Assembly: GCF_014202645.1 (NCBI RefSeq)
Contig: NZ_JACHHG010000016.1
Location: 1-64,000 of the forward strand
From: Deinobacterium chartae
GTDB lineage: Bacteria > Deinococcota > Deinococci > Deinococcales > Deinococcaceae
Direction of reading: 5' to 3'
Length of the DNA: 64,000 nucleotides
In this document: one piece after another, positions 54,748-63,178 of the stretch
Numbering within the stretch: the stretch's first letter is position 1
Layout: each line of letters starts with the position of its first letter
Notes under the pieces: model-generated
What the model saw: the letters and a program-made list of their open reading frames with translations, nothing else
Databases searched by the model: none
Told to the model about the DNA's origin: nothing
Translations under genes and position numbers: made by a program

Positions 54748-55428
54748 ATGCACCTACTGATTCAGACGACCAATTCACAACTCGAAGCCCTCTTGGCCAA
54801 TACTTTTGAAGCAACGGGCTTCACCTTGCAGCTGGTCACCAGCTATGAGCAACTCCTCGCCAAGTTGCCCTGCGCCGATGCGTTACTGCTCGACGTCGCC
54901 CAAGAAGCAGCGTGTACCCAGCGCATCCTCCACCTGCGTACCGTTTACCCGACGGTACCGCTGCTGGTGATTCACGCACCCGAGAGCAGCGCTTCCCGTG
55001 CCAACATCTTGCTGTCCGGCGCAGATGACTGCCTGGGTGAACTGCTGGAGCCGCGCGAACTGCTGGCCCGCCTGCGCTCGGTGCTGCGCCGATCCGGTTA
55101 CAAGACCGAGCTGCGCTGCGGCGATACGGTGATTCAGCCTCTGCTGGGCGAGGTTTGGGTGCGCGGCAGCCGCGTACACCTGCCGGAGCGGGAATGTGCG
55201 CTGCTGATGGCCTTGGCCGCCAAACCGGATGAAGTTCGCAGCAACGTGCAGTTGGCCGAACGCCTGGGAATTCCGACCAGCAAACGTGAAAGCCACCAGG
55301 CCGTTCACACCTCGGTCAGCAGTCTGCGGCGCATCTTGCAGCGCATCAACATCGATCCCAACAGCATTCGTAACATACGGGGCCAGGGTTATGCCCTGCA
55401 ACTGACTCCTTTGAACAGCTACGCCTGA
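54748..55428 (+). CDS. Winged-helix response-regulator-like protein with a degenerate receiver (copy 2)
   Basis: A 226-residue paralogue of the protein at 51393, with long shared runs in the DNA-binding half (RGSRVHLPERE, VSSLRRILQR, SIRNIRGQGYAL). Asp49 is kept, but the acidic pair is absent (residues 6-9 are QTTN) and the Lys-Pro pair is Glu98-Leu99, so the receiver is even further from the active form. AAGGAG precedes the ATG. No histidine kinase is adjacent. The likely targets are the AT-rich promoter regions nearby. Confidence 0.88.
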   Translation: MHLLIQTTNSQLEALLANTFEATGFTLQLVTSYEQLLAKLPCADALLLDVAQEAACTQRILHLRTVYPTVPLLVIHAPESSASRANILLSGADDCLGELLEPRELLARLRSVLRRSGYKTELRCGDTVIQPLLGEVWVRGSRVHLPERECALLMALAAKPDEVRSNVQLAERLGIPTSKRESHQAVHTSVSSLRRILQRINIDPNSIRNIRGQGYALQLTPLNSYA

Positions 55429-55542
55429 GCGGCGTAGCCCGGGCACAGCACGCTGCGCCTTCGGGTAGACGGTCGCCCAGAACTCCGTATCCGGGCCCCG
55501 GTCTTCCCCTGGCCTGATCCGGGCTCTTTCCAAAGACAGCTC

Positions 55543-55750
55543 GCCGCAAGGACCTCGCACAGAAGCTTGCGCTCACCTGTGTTCGTGCCCGCGCCTGCGG
55601 ACGTTTCCTCAGGCAAACCAGCGTCAGGACTTCGACCGGAAGCCCTGCCCTCCTCATGGTTTCGGCCGGGCTTTTGCTGATACATCGCCGCCGTAAGGAC
55701 TTCCGAACGAAGTTCTGCTCTCTCACGGCCTCGGCAGGGCTTTTTCATGC
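55543..55750 (+). repeat. Tandem diverged hairpin elements of about 70 bp
   Basis: Three related stretches begin near 55543, 55620 and 55690, each opening with a CGNAAGGACNTC-like string. The second and third fold into hairpins of AAGCCC...GGGCTT and AAGTTCTGC...GCAGGGCTT type (with G-U pairs) directly before T-runs. Base changes in one arm are matched in the other. They are tandem terminators or copies of a small RNA element. The whole 55429-55793 gap holds no gene. Confidence 0.55.
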
Positions 55751-55793
55751 CAGAAATGTTACCACAATGATACCAACTTATAATAATTTGCTC

Positions 55794-56372
55794 ATGCAAT
55801 GGTGGAGGACCGCTTGCCGCAACACCCTCCTGCTGTCGCTGCTGGCAAGCCCCATGCCTGCTGCGCGCGCCCATCCTGCGCCGCCCGAGCCCCTGATCTC
55901 CATCGTCCTCGAGGACGGGGCCTGGAGCGGCACCTTCAGCGCCTCGAGCGCCCGGCCTACGTATCAGGTGGCGCGTCGCAAGCTCAATCCAGGCATGCTG
56001 GCGCTGTACCTGCCCGGCACGGACCTGGTGATTCTGGGGAACCACCTGCACGCCGACCACAGATTTGAAACCTTTATTCTGGCCCACGAACTGTCGCATC
56101 TCAACGACATGTTCAACGGGCGCTACTCGGTACTGCCGGTAGCCGACTGCCTGCAGCATCCCGAGCGCTACGCGTTTGACCACGACATCCAGGGGCTCGA
56201 CACCGCCTATGTCTGCCAGGAAACCGAGGTCCGGGCGCGCCGCTACGCCCAGCTTTACCGCGAGATCTGCGGCGACCGCTCGGGACCGCTGGGCGTTCCA
56301 GGCGGCGCCCCCTGCCCGGAAGCCCCGGACCCGACCACGATGCCCACCCCGGGCCTCGCATCGTCTCCCTGA
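55794..56372 (+). CDS. Secreted HExxH metallopeptidase-like protein
   Basis: A 192-residue protein with a signal peptide (cleavage near ARA, residue 26). His98-Glu99-Leu-Ser-His102 is a zinc-metallopeptidase HExxH motif in a helix, and Glu143 or Glu145 in CQETEVRARRYAQLY is well placed as third ligand, as in gluzincins. Two Cys (119 and 141) may form a disulphide. A TATAAT box at 55779-55784 lies nine bases before the ATG, and there is no ribosome binding site. The substrate is unknown. It ends the AT-rich regulator block. Confidence 0.75.
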   Translation: MQWWRTACRNTLLLSLLASPMPAARAHPAPPEPLISIVLEDGAWSGTFSASSARPTYQVARRKLNPGMLALYLPGTDLVILGNHLHADHRFETFILAHELSHLNDMFNGRYSVLPVADCLQHPERYAFDHDIQGLDTAYVCQETEVRARRYAQLYREICGDRSGPLGVPGGAPCPEAPDPTTMPTPGLASSP

Positions 56373-56410
56373 TTCGGCGCAGCCCGGAAACAAGGCCCCG
56401 CCCCCAACAT

Positions 56411-56448
56411 GGTCAAAGGGACCCGCAAGGCTGCGGGTCCCTTTGACC
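56411..56448. terminator. Bidirectional hairpin between convergent genes
   Basis: GGTCAAAGGGACCCGCA at 56411-56427 pairs perfectly with 56432-56448 around a four-base loop, between the metallopeptidase and peptide-binding protein genes. Confidence 0.88.
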
Positions 56449-56455
56449 TCGAGGT

Positions 56456-58183
56456 TTACTTGCTGATGGGGTAGTAGTAATCCTGAGAGAAGATCGGGTT
56501 GATGATGCGCCCCTTCACGTAATCGCGCTGGATGTAGATGTCGTTGAGCTGGTAGATCGGGATCATCGCCACGTCGTCGAACGCCAGCCGGTGGGCCTGA
56601 CGGTAGAGCGACAGGCGCTTGTTGGTATCGGACTCTCCGACTCCCTGCTCGACCAACGCGGCGATCCTGGGGTTGTTGTACTGGGTCGAGCGGCCGTAGT
56701 ACCCGTCGGGAATCAGCCAGGCCTCGGCCATGTTGTACGGGTCGGCGTAGTCAAGCTGCCAGCCCGCGACGTTCATCGACATGCGGTGGTCGGCCTGCAA
56801 GGTGGAGTACTGGCTGAACGGTACCTCGCGCACGTCGATCCGGAACTTGGGGTTTAAGGCTTCAACGTTGCGCTTCAGCAGTTCCAGCGCGCGCTGACGG
56901 CGGGTATTACCGGTGTTCCAGTACACCGGAAGCACAAAGCCGTTCTGCCACACCCGGCCGCCCCAGGCCGCCTTGAAGTACCGTTCCGCCAGAGCAGGAT
57001 CATACTTGTACTTGGGATCCGAGGCGTTGTATCCCGGCATGCCGCGGATCATCACACCGCTGGGCTGGATGGCATTACCGCGCAGCACCTCGCGGATGTA
57101 GGTGTTGTAGTCGAAGGCATATGCAAAAGCCTTGCGCAGGTTCTTGTCGCTGAAGAAGTTGGCGGGGATGCCCCGGCCGTCCAGCCGCCCGCTGCCCAGC
57201 ACGTTCGACCCGGTTCCGTTGATCTTGACGTTCATGTTGAACACGGTCATGGCAAGGCTGGGCGAGTTGGTGACCTTGATGCCCGGAATCGACTGCACGT
57301 TGGGCAGTTGCGCCTCGGGGATGCTGTTGCGGTGCACCATGTCAGCGTCACCGGTACGCAGCATCTGGATGCGGGTGGTGTCATCCGGAACGTTCTGAAT
57401 GATCACGCGCGCCAGCTTGGCCGGAGCGCGCCAGTAGTTGGTGTTGCGCCTCAGCACCACGGTCTTGCCCTCGTCGTAACGCTCGATTACGAAAGGACCG
57501 CTGCCCAGCAGGCCGGTACGGCGGAACTTGGCTTCGGTGTTGTCGAGGTTGTTAAACCGCTCCCAGTCGCGCGCGGTGCCGCTCCAGTCACCGCCTTTGA
57601 TGGCCGCGTTCTTGGAGACCACCGAGAAGGTAGAGAACGCCAGCACGCTGATAAACGGCGTGAACGCCTTGGGCAGGGTGAACACCACGGTGTTGCGGTC
57701 CCGGGCTTCTACCGCCCGGTCGATCTGGGCATACCCGATTTTGCCACCCTTGCGTACCAGCTCGGGCGAACCCAGCAGCGGCAGGTTGATCAGGCCGGCC
57801 GCACCGGTGTCGGCCGAGTACACCATCATGCGCTCGAAGCTGTACTCCACGTCTTCGGCGGTCAGGGGGGTGCCGTCGGAGAACTTCAGGTTGGGCCTCA
57901 GCTTGATGGTGTAGGTCCGGCCATCACGCGAGATGCCGCCGTTGGCCACCGTGGGAATCTCGGCTGCCAGCAGCGGAACGAACCTGCCCGGGTTGGCACC
58001 GTCGGGGAAAAACAGTGTTTCAGTGGTGTTCTGGATGATGTCCCCGCAGGCCGTGTCGTAACAGTAGGCAGGGTCGAATCCCGACCAGTCCGCCGAGGTC
58101 AGCACGGTGAGGGTGTCGGGATTCTTCTGTGCCAAAGCAGCGCCAGCAAGCATCAGCAGGCCGGTTAAAACGACTCGCTTCAT
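56456..58183 (-). CDS. Peptide/nickel ABC transporter substrate-binding protein (family 5)
   Basis: A 575-residue exported binding protein of the DppA/OppA type. The start at 58183 has AGGAGG upstream and gives a signal peptide ending ALA near residue 19. The domain shows the family pattern with an early DPAYCYDTACGDIIQNTTETL, FSDGTPLTAEDVEYSFERM and LRKAFAYAFDYNTYIREVL. No permease or ATPase gene is adjacent. It delivers peptides or similar ligands to an inner-membrane ABC permease encoded elsewhere. Confidence 0.93.
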   Translation of the reverse strand: MKRVVLTGLLMLAGAALAQKNPDTLTVLTSADWSGFDPAYCYDTACGDIIQNTTETLFFPDGANPGRFVPLLAAEIPTVANGGISRDGRTYTIKLRPNLKFSDGTPLTAEDVEYSFERMMVYSADTGAAGLINLPLLGSPELVRKGGKIGYAQIDRAVEARDRNTVVFTLPKAFTPFISVLAFSTFSVVSKNAAIKGGDWSGTARDWERFNNLDNTEAKFRRTGLLGSGPFVIERYDEGKTVVLRRNTNYWRAPAKLARVIIQNVPDDTTRIQMLRTGDADMVHRNSIPEAQLPNVQSIPGIKVTNSPSLAMTVFNMNVKINGTGSNVLGSGRLDGRGIPANFFSDKNLRKAFAYAFDYNTYIREVLRGNAIQPSGVMIRGMPGYNASDPKYKYDPALAERYFKAAWGGRVWQNGFVLPVYWNTGNTRRQRALELLKRNVEALNPKFRIDVREVPFSQYSTLQADHRMSMNVAGWQLDYADPYNMAEAWLIPDGYYGRSTQYNNPRIAALVEQGVGESDTNKRLSLYRQAHRLAFDDVAMIPIYQLNDIYIQRDYVKGRIINPIFSQDYYYPISK

Positions 58184-58432
58184 AGCTCCTCCTGGGAATT
58201 TTGGTGACCACACAATACCGCATTTTTGATGGATGTGTAAGGTGGCTTTTACCCAGCTATGACCCTACCTTTACCCGGATGACTGAGCGATGATTCTGTC
58301 AGCGGCTGGGCCGCACACCGAGAGCGCGACCAGATCACCCTTTTCGGTCATCCTGCGTTTTCTGAGCAAATCTTCATACGTTCCGGGCGCAACGCGCTGC
58401 TGCCCAGCGTACATTTCGGTCAGGAGGTGAAC

Positions 58433-58930
58433 GTGTCCGTTCCCAAGCGTTATGGCGATCTCCAGCTCGAGGAGGATCTGCGGCTGGAACGCCGCCAGTG
58501 GGCAGCCGAACGCATCAGCTGGATCGTGATGGCCGCGATCCTTCTGGCCGCCCTGCTGGGCTTGTTCGGCGAGGGTCTGTTCAACACCACCCGGGTGCAG
58601 CAGGGCAACTTGAGCCTCGAGTACCCGCGTTTCTGGCGGCAGGAACGCGCCATGCCCCTGATCCTCGAGGTGCGCTCGCCGCAGCGCCCGCTGACCGTGA
58701 CGGTCAGCCGCGAGCTCGTAGAGAGCCTGCGCCTCGACGCGATCACACCCGAACCCAGCCGGGTCGAGCTCGAGGATACGAACCTGCGCTACACCTTCGA
58801 GCTGCGTCCCGGCACCGAGACCGCACGCATCCGGCTGCTGGCCACCCCCGAGGATTTCGGGAACCGGCGCGGCACGCTACGCCTCGAGGACGGTTCGGCG
58901 GTCACGCTGTCGTCGTTCATCTTTCCCTGA
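58433..58930 (+). CDS. Single-pass membrane protein paired with a DUF421 gene
   Basis: A 165-residue protein with a cytosolic N-terminus, one membrane helix (about 30-52) and a beta-rich extracytoplasmic domain. GTG at 58433 is chosen over GTG at 58427 because the latter overlaps AGGAGG (58422-58427). It is nine bases before the YetF-like gene, so the two are almost certainly co-transcribed and may form a complex. I recognise no domain. Confidence 0.75.
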   Translation: MSVPKRYGDLQLEEDLRLERRQWAAERISWIVMAAILLAALLGLFGEGLFNTTRVQQGNLSLEYPRFWRQERAMPLILEVRSPQRPLTVTVSRELVESLRLDAITPEPSRVELEDTNLRYTFELRPGTETARIRLLATPEDFGNRRGTLRLEDGSAVTLSSFIFP

Positions 58931-58939
58931 GGAGGTTTC

Positions 58940-59386
58940 GTGGACGTCATCTTTCGTGCCCTGAGCGTGTACCTGTTTCTGTTGCTGCTGTTTCGGGTAT
59001 CGGGCAAACGCACCTTCTCGGACATGACCTCGTTCGACTTCGTGATGCTGCTGATCATCGCCGAGACCACACAGCAGGCCCTGCTGGGCGATGATTTCTC
59101 GATCACCAACGCGCTGCTGCTGATCGTGACCCTGTTCGCCACCGACGTGCTGCTCTCAATGATCAAGCGCAAATCCACCGCCGCCGAGAAACTGCTCGAC
59201 GGTACTCCGCTGCTGCTGGTCGAACACGGCCAGCCCCTGCACGAACGGCTGAGCAGGGCCCGGGTAGACGAGGGGGATATCCTGGCAGCCGCCCGCGAAA
59301 AGCAGGGCCTCGAGCGCTTTGACCAGATCAAGTACGCAGTGCTCGAACGCAACGGCAGCATCTCGATCATTCCGAAAAGCGAGTGA
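58940..59386 (+). CDS. DUF421/YetF-like membrane protein
   Basis: A 148-residue protein with three N-terminal membrane helices and a C-terminal soluble domain, beginning with the family pattern LFRVSGKRTFSDMTSFDFVMLLIIAE. It is shorter than the 200-230 residues of many YetF proteins but close to the short form. GGAGG precedes the GTG. The family's role is not established, with links to sporulation and envelope stress in Bacillus. Confidence 0.85.
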   Translation: MDVIFRALSVYLFLLLLFRVSGKRTFSDMTSFDFVMLLIIAETTQQALLGDDFSITNALLLIVTLFATDVLLSMIKRKSTAAEKLLDGTPLLLVEHGQPLHERLSRARVDEGDILAAAREKQGLERFDQIKYAVLERNGSISIIPKSE

Positions 59387-59422
59387 GCGCTGCCCGCACG
59401 GCCGGGGCCGTAAGGTGAAGGC

Positions 59423-59857
59423 ATGAGCCCGCTCTGGTTTCAGACCGAAGTAACCCTGCGCCCCAGGCCGAGGGGCTTTCACCTGATCACCCGCGAGGTG
59501 CAAGAAGCCCTGCCCGAACTGTCCCGCCTCGAGGTCGGTGTGCTGCACGTGTTCGTGCAGCACACCTCGGCGGCCCTGACCCTCAACGAGAACGCCTCGC
59601 CGGACGTGCGGCGCGACTTCGCCCGCTACTTCGACCGGGCCGTTCCCGACGGGGCAGCGTACTTTGAGCACACCCTCGAGGGGCCCGACGACATGCCGGC
59701 GCACATCAAGGCGGCGCTGCTGGGCAGCAGCCTGACCCTGCCGGTGCGCGCAGGGCGGCTGGCACTGGGCACCTGGCAGGGCATTTACCTGTGCGAGTTG
59801 CGCGAGCGGGGCGGGCCCCGGCAACTGGTTCTGACCGCGCAGGGTCAGGGCCGCTGA
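59423..59857 (+). CDS. YjbQ/UPF0047-family protein
   Basis: A 144-residue cytosolic protein. HVFVQHTSAALTLNENASPDVRRDF and the C-terminal GTWQGIYLCELRERGGPR are the conserved parts of the YjbQ family, reported to have thiamine-phosphate synthase-like activity. The ATG is six bases behind TAAGGT (59411-59416), a leaderless start. It is convergent with the ribokinase gene. Confidence 0.9.
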   Translation: MSPLWFQTEVTLRPRPRGFHLITREVQEALPELSRLEVGVLHVFVQHTSAALTLNENASPDVRRDFARYFDRAVPDGAAYFEHTLEGPDDMPAHIKAALLGSSLTLPVRAGRLALGTWQGIYLCELRERGGPRQLVLTAQGQGR

Positions 59858-59867
59858 GCGCGCAGCC

Positions 59868-60758
59868 TCAGTCCGCGCGGGCGCGCAAGAAGGCCTGCGT
59901 TTCCTCGAGGGTGGGCATGCTGGCCTGCGCGCCCGCACGGGTACAGGCCAGGGCGGCGGCGGCGGCGGCAAAGCGCAGCGCCGGTGCCCAGTCCTCTCCG
60001 GCGGCCAGCCTCGAGGCCAGCGCCCCGGCGAAGGTGTCTCCCGCCCCGGTGGTATCGAGCACGCCTACCGCAAAAGCCCCGATGTACAGGTTCTGCTGGT
60101 CCACGCGGGCATACACCCCCTCGCCGCCCAGGGTCACCACCAGCGCGCGCGGCCCGCGCGCCTGCAGGCGCGCGGCCAGGTCCTCGAGGGGAGCGTCGTC
60201 TCCCCCGGCAAGCTGGCGCAGCTCGCCCGCGTTGACCAGCAAAACCTCGAGGTCGGACAGCAGGTGCTCGGGCAGGTCCCGCGCCGGGGCAGCGTTGAGC
60301 ATCACCCGCACGCCCCGGCGGCGGGCCTGCGCGGCCAGGGCGACCACGGTCTCCAGAGGAATCTCGAGTTGCAGCAGCAGCCAGCTCACCCCCTCGAGGT
60401 CGACTCCTTCGGCGGTGACTGCGGCGTTGGCTCCGGGTGCAACGGTGATGGCGTTCTCTCCGGCGTCCGAAACGCTGATAAACGCGGCTCCGGTAGGGCG
60501 CGGGACCGTGCGCAGGCGCGAGAGGTCCACCCCGGCCTGTTCGAGCGAGGCGCGCAGCTGAGCGGCGAAGGGATCTGCGCCTACCGCGCCCAGAAAGGCG
60601 GTGGGCGCACCGCAGCGGGCGGCGGCAACCGCCTGGTTGGCACCCTTGCCTCCGGCGAACAGGGCGTAGTCGCTGCCCAGCAGGGTCTCACCGGGCGTGA
60701 CGATGTGCGGAACGCGAACGACGAAATCGATGTTGGCCGAGCCGGCGACGAGAATCAT
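59868..60758 (-). CDS. rbsK: Ribokinase
   Basis: A 296-residue PfkB-family kinase phosphorylating ribose at O5. GGKGANQA at 36-43 and the catalytic DTTGAGDTFAG near 246-256 match RbsK. The start at 60758 gives MILVAGSANIDF and is seven bases behind TATGAT on the minus strand, a leaderless layout. No ribose transporter or RbsR is next to it. Related sugar kinases cannot be fully excluded, but GGKGANQ favours ribokinase. Confidence 0.92.
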   Translation of the reverse strand: MILVAGSANIDFVVRVPHIVTPGETLLGSDYALFAGGKGANQAVAAARCGAPTAFLGAVGADPFAAQLRASLEQAGVDLSRLRTVPRPTGAAFISVSDAGENAITVAPGANAAVTAEGVDLEGVSWLLLQLEIPLETVVALAAQARRRGVRVMLNAAPARDLPEHLLSDLEVLLVNAGELRQLAGGDDAPLEDLAARLQARGPRALVVTLGGEGVYARVDQQNLYIGAFAVGVLDTTGAGDTFAGALASRLAAGEDWAPALRFAAAAAALACTRAGAQASMPTLEETQAFLRARAD

Positions 60759-60798
60759 TGCTGTGATCATAGCGCGGCGCTACGCTGAACGCAGGAAG

Positions 60799-61131
60799 AT
60801 GGGAGACACCGATTTTGAACTGCTCGGTGACCTGCAGGTGCTGGCCGGACGTTCCGAGAGCGAGCTCGAGGCGGCCTGCCAGGCCGCGCGCGCGACCTAC
60901 CTGGACACCTTCGGCGGGCGGGCGCGCGCGCGGGCCGAACGCGAGCTGGAACGGCTGAGCACCGACGGGCACCCGCGCGCACGGCTGGCCCTGGCCGCCG
61001 CGCTGCGCAGCGCTACCCGACTGCGCCTGCAGGGCGAGCAGCCGGACCTCGAGGTGGTGTATGCCCTGGCGCTCGAACGGGCCGCGGAGCGGCGCTTGCG
61101 CAAACTGCGCAGGCGGATGCGTTACCTGTGA
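60799..61131 (+). CDS. Small basic helical protein of unknown function
   Basis: A 110-residue protein, predicted all-helical, with many Arg and Ala and a basic C-terminus (RRLRKLRRRMRYL). The ATG at 60799 has AGGAAG close upstream and TACGCT at 60781-60786. It is divergent from ribokinase. No family is recognised. Confidence 0.6.
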   Translation: MGDTDFELLGDLQVLAGRSESELEAACQAARATYLDTFGGRARARAERELERLSTDGHPRARLALAAALRSATRLRLQGEQPDLEVVYALALERAAERRLRKLRRRMRYL

Positions 61132-61167
61132 TCACCGGCGCCAGCGGCCCGTCCCCGGCACGCATTC

Positions 61168-61200
61168 AGGACCGTAAAGGTCCTGGAACGGTCCTATACT
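61168..61200 (+). promoter_or_regulatory. Promoter and operator of the Rrf2 gene
   Basis: AGGACC (61168-61173) and GGTCCT (61179-61184) form a palindrome with a five-base centre, and GGTCCT recurs at 61190-61195 touching the TATACT -10 box (61195-61200). The sites overlap the promoter, as expected for self-repression. Confidence 0.65.
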
Positions 61201-61206
61201 GAGGGC

Positions 61207-61698
61207 ATGAAGCTGAGTGACGGCGTGGAATGGAGCTTGCACTGCGTCGCCCTGCTGGCCTCGCTCCCGGCCGGAGCGACCCTGAGCAACGCCGCGCTGG
61301 CCGAGTACCACGGGGTCTCGGAGAGCTATCTGGTCAAGCACCTCAAGCAGCTGGCCAAAGCGGGGATCCTCGAGTCGGTTCCGGGGCCCAGGGGTGGCTT
61401 CCGGCTGGCACGCCCCGCCTCGAGCATCACGCTGCTCGAGGTGACCGAGGCGGTCGAGGGCCCGGGGCCGTTCTTTCGCTGCGCCGAGATTCGGGGCAAC
61501 CTGCCGTGCTGCTCCTCTACCGTGTTTGTGCGTCCCTGCGAGATCAACGTGGCGATGCTGCGGGCCGAACGGGCGTGGCGCGAGGCGTTGCGGTCGGTGA
61601 CCGTGCAGGGCATCGTCGAGCAGGTGGCCGCCTCGGCCTCACCCGAGCGGCAGGCGGCCTCGAGGCGCTGGCTCGAGGCGCACCTGCGCGGAGTGTGA
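61207..61698 (+). CDS. Rrf2-family transcriptional regulator
   Basis: A 163-residue winged-helix protein. The DNA-binding part contains LAEYHGVSESYLVKHLKQLAKAGILESVPGPRGGFRLAR, and Cys92, Cys101, Cys102 and Cys111 lie in the region where IscR, NsrR and RsrR bind an iron-sulphur cluster. It may sense redox state, nitric oxide or iron-sulphur supply. The ATG is six bases behind TATACT, a leaderless start. The convergent gene encodes an AhpD-like redox protein. Confidence 0.9.
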   Translation: MKLSDGVEWSLHCVALLASLPAGATLSNAALAEYHGVSESYLVKHLKQLAKAGILESVPGPRGGFRLARPASSITLLEVTEAVEGPGPFFRCAEIRGNLPCCSSTVFVRPCEINVAMLRAERAWREALRSVTVQGIVEQVAASASPERQAASRRWLEAHLRGV

Positions 61699-61707
61699 TC
61701 CGGGTGA

Positions 61708-62160
61708 TCAGGTTTTGGGGGCGAGCGGCGGAGCCATGCGGGTCGCGATGGCAATGCGGTTCCATACGTTGATGGTGGAGATCGCCAGGATGAGCGCGAC
61801 CACCTGGGCCTCATCGTAGTGACAGCGCACCTGCTGGTACACCTCGTCGCTCACCCCGCCCTGACCGATCAGGGTGACCTGCTCGGTCAGGGCCAGCACG
61901 GCCCGCTCGGCTTCGGAAAAGTGCGGGGCCTCGCGCCAGGCGGAGAGCAGGTAGATCCGCTCCTCGCTTTCTCCGGCGCGTCGGGCGTCACGGGCATGCA
62001 AGTCGATACAGAACGCGCAGCCGTTGATCTGTGAGGCGCGCAGTCGAATCAGCTCGAGCACCCTGGAATCCAGCCCACTCTGGGCCAAGTAGCGCTCGAG
62101 GCCTAAAACGGCCTGGTAGGCGGCAGGATCAGCGCTGCGGTAGTTGATGCGTTGGGTCAC
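61708..62160 (-). CDS. AhpD-like carboxymuconolactone decarboxylase family protein
   Basis: A 150-residue protein with the CxxC motif Cys48-Cys51 followed by His55 (NGCAFCIDLHARD), the redox centre of AhpD-type alkylhydroperoxidases. GTG at 62160 is preferred to ATG at 62169, because AGGAGG abuts the ATG directly but is nine bases from the GTG. It is tail-to-tail with the Rrf2 gene. A peroxide-detoxifying role is likely from the motif. Confidence 0.88.
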   Translation of the reverse strand: MTQRINYRSADPAAYQAVLGLERYLAQSGLDSRVLELIRLRASQINGCAFCIDLHARDARRAGESEERIYLLSAWREAPHFSEAERAVLALTEQVTLIGQGGVSDEVYQQVRCHYDEAQVVALILAISTINVWNRIAIATRMAPPLAPKT

Positions 62161-62253
62161 GGGAACCATCCTCCTTTTGGAGACTATTTTTATCCAGGTT
62201 ATTATTTATCCTTGAATAGGGCAAGAGGCAAACGCCTCTTGCCCGCAAAGCCC

Positions 62254-62511
62254 TTAAACCTCGGCGACTTGAACGAGCTCAGGATCCCTGAGCACCCGTT
62301 GGAATGCGGTCACGAACGCATCCGGCATCGCGTACGCCAGTCGCTCGCACAGCTCGATGGCCTCCTGCTCGCTCAGACCCAGTCGGAACACCGTATCGAG
62401 TGACGCCAACCCACCTTGTTCTAAGACACGCGTCAGGTTCTCGCTGCTCTGAGCTTCACGCAGCACCTCGATCATGGCAAGCGCAGCACGGTTCCACTTC
62501 TCAATAGTCAA
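62254..62511 (-). CDS. Small helical protein of unknown function
   Basis: An 85-residue protein, predicted helical, beginning MTIEKWNRAALAMIEVLREAQ. The TTG at 62511 is chosen because AAGGAGG lies just upstream; a longer frame from 62559 has no ribosome binding site. The middle part (DTVFRLGLSEQEAIELCERL) looks like a short helical bundle. I do not recognise the family. Confidence 0.6.
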   Translation of the reverse strand: MTIEKWNRAALAMIEVLREAQSSENLTRVLEQGGLASLDTVFRLGLSEQEAIELCERLAYAMPDAFVTAFQRVLRDPELVQVAEV

Positions 62512-62774
62512 AAGCCCCTCCTTCAATAAGGCCGTTCGGTCAACGGGTGAACCACACATTCATCCGCCGACGAAGATACGTCAGTCTCACCCCTGGCAGT
62601 TACGCAATTATGTCCCGGGCCATTACCTGAGGGAACATTCGGGGGCGCATTCACCTACCCTGCGCTAGGTATAACCCCAGACCTCCGGATCAGCCTCGCG
62701 GCGCGCACCGGACTTCTGCCGGGCACCAGCACCCGAAGCCACCGGATCAGGCAGCCTCCCCTGCTGGCAATGCC

Positions 62775-62827
62775 TGTGAACCCGAGGGGGACGGACCATC
62801 AGCCGGTCCGTCCCCCTCGGGTTCACA
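62775..62827 (-). terminator. Long perfect hairpin after the small gene at 62860
   Basis: Twenty-three bases at 62775-62797 are the reverse complement of 62805-62827 around a seven-base loop, 32 bases beyond the stop of the minus-strand gene. The rest of 62512-62859 holds no gene I can support. Confidence 0.85.
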
Positions 62828-62859
62828 GCAAAACCGCACACCCAGCCGAACGGGACCGC

Positions 62860-63090
62860 CTAGATCGGAAACTCGTCGGCCCGTGCAGCCACGCCTGCGG
62901 TTTCAACCTCGGGCCTCAGGTTCTCCTCGAGGTAGCTCAGCAGTGCTTCCAGCGACGCGAAGTGTCGGCGCTCGAGTTCGTCACCGCTGCGTACAGAAGC
63001 GCGCCAGGCGTTGCCGGCCGTATGCTTCTCGCACCAGACCCGCAAAATGAACAGCCGGGGTTCGAGTGGCCCTCTACGCTCGGCTTCCAC
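62860..63090 (-). CDS. Small protein of unknown function
   Basis: A 76-residue protein with the pattern PRLFILRVWCEKH, WRASVR and FASLEALLSYLEENL, a layout shared by many short uncharacterised bacterial proteins that I cannot name. The GTG start has GGAGG six bases upstream. It may be coupled to an overlapping short ORF that starts at 63166. A long hairpin ends the transcript. Confidence 0.65.
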   Translation of the reverse strand: MEAERRGPLEPRLFILRVWCEKHTAGNAWRASVRSGDELERRHFASLEALLSYLEENLRPEVETAGVAARADEFPI

Positions 63091-63166
63091 GGTAGGCCTC
63101 CGTTCCGGGACGTCGGGAGATTGTGGGTAAACGGGCAGAGCCCTGGCAGCGAACAGTCTGGGTCAT
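63074..63166 (-). CDS. Possible 30-residue leader ORF overlapping the next gene
   Basis: An ATG with TTGGAGGA seven bases upstream opens a 31-codon frame (MTQTVRCQGSARLPTI...) that overlaps the GTG start of the 76-residue gene by 17 bases in another frame. The strong ribosome binding site is the main support. It may couple translation to the next gene. A TGCACA-C-TGTGCA palindrome (63179-63191) sits just before its ribosome binding site. Confidence 0.35.
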   Translation of the reverse strand: MTQTVRCQGSARLPTISRRPGTEAYRGSRA

Positions 63167-63178
63167 GGGTTCCTCCAA

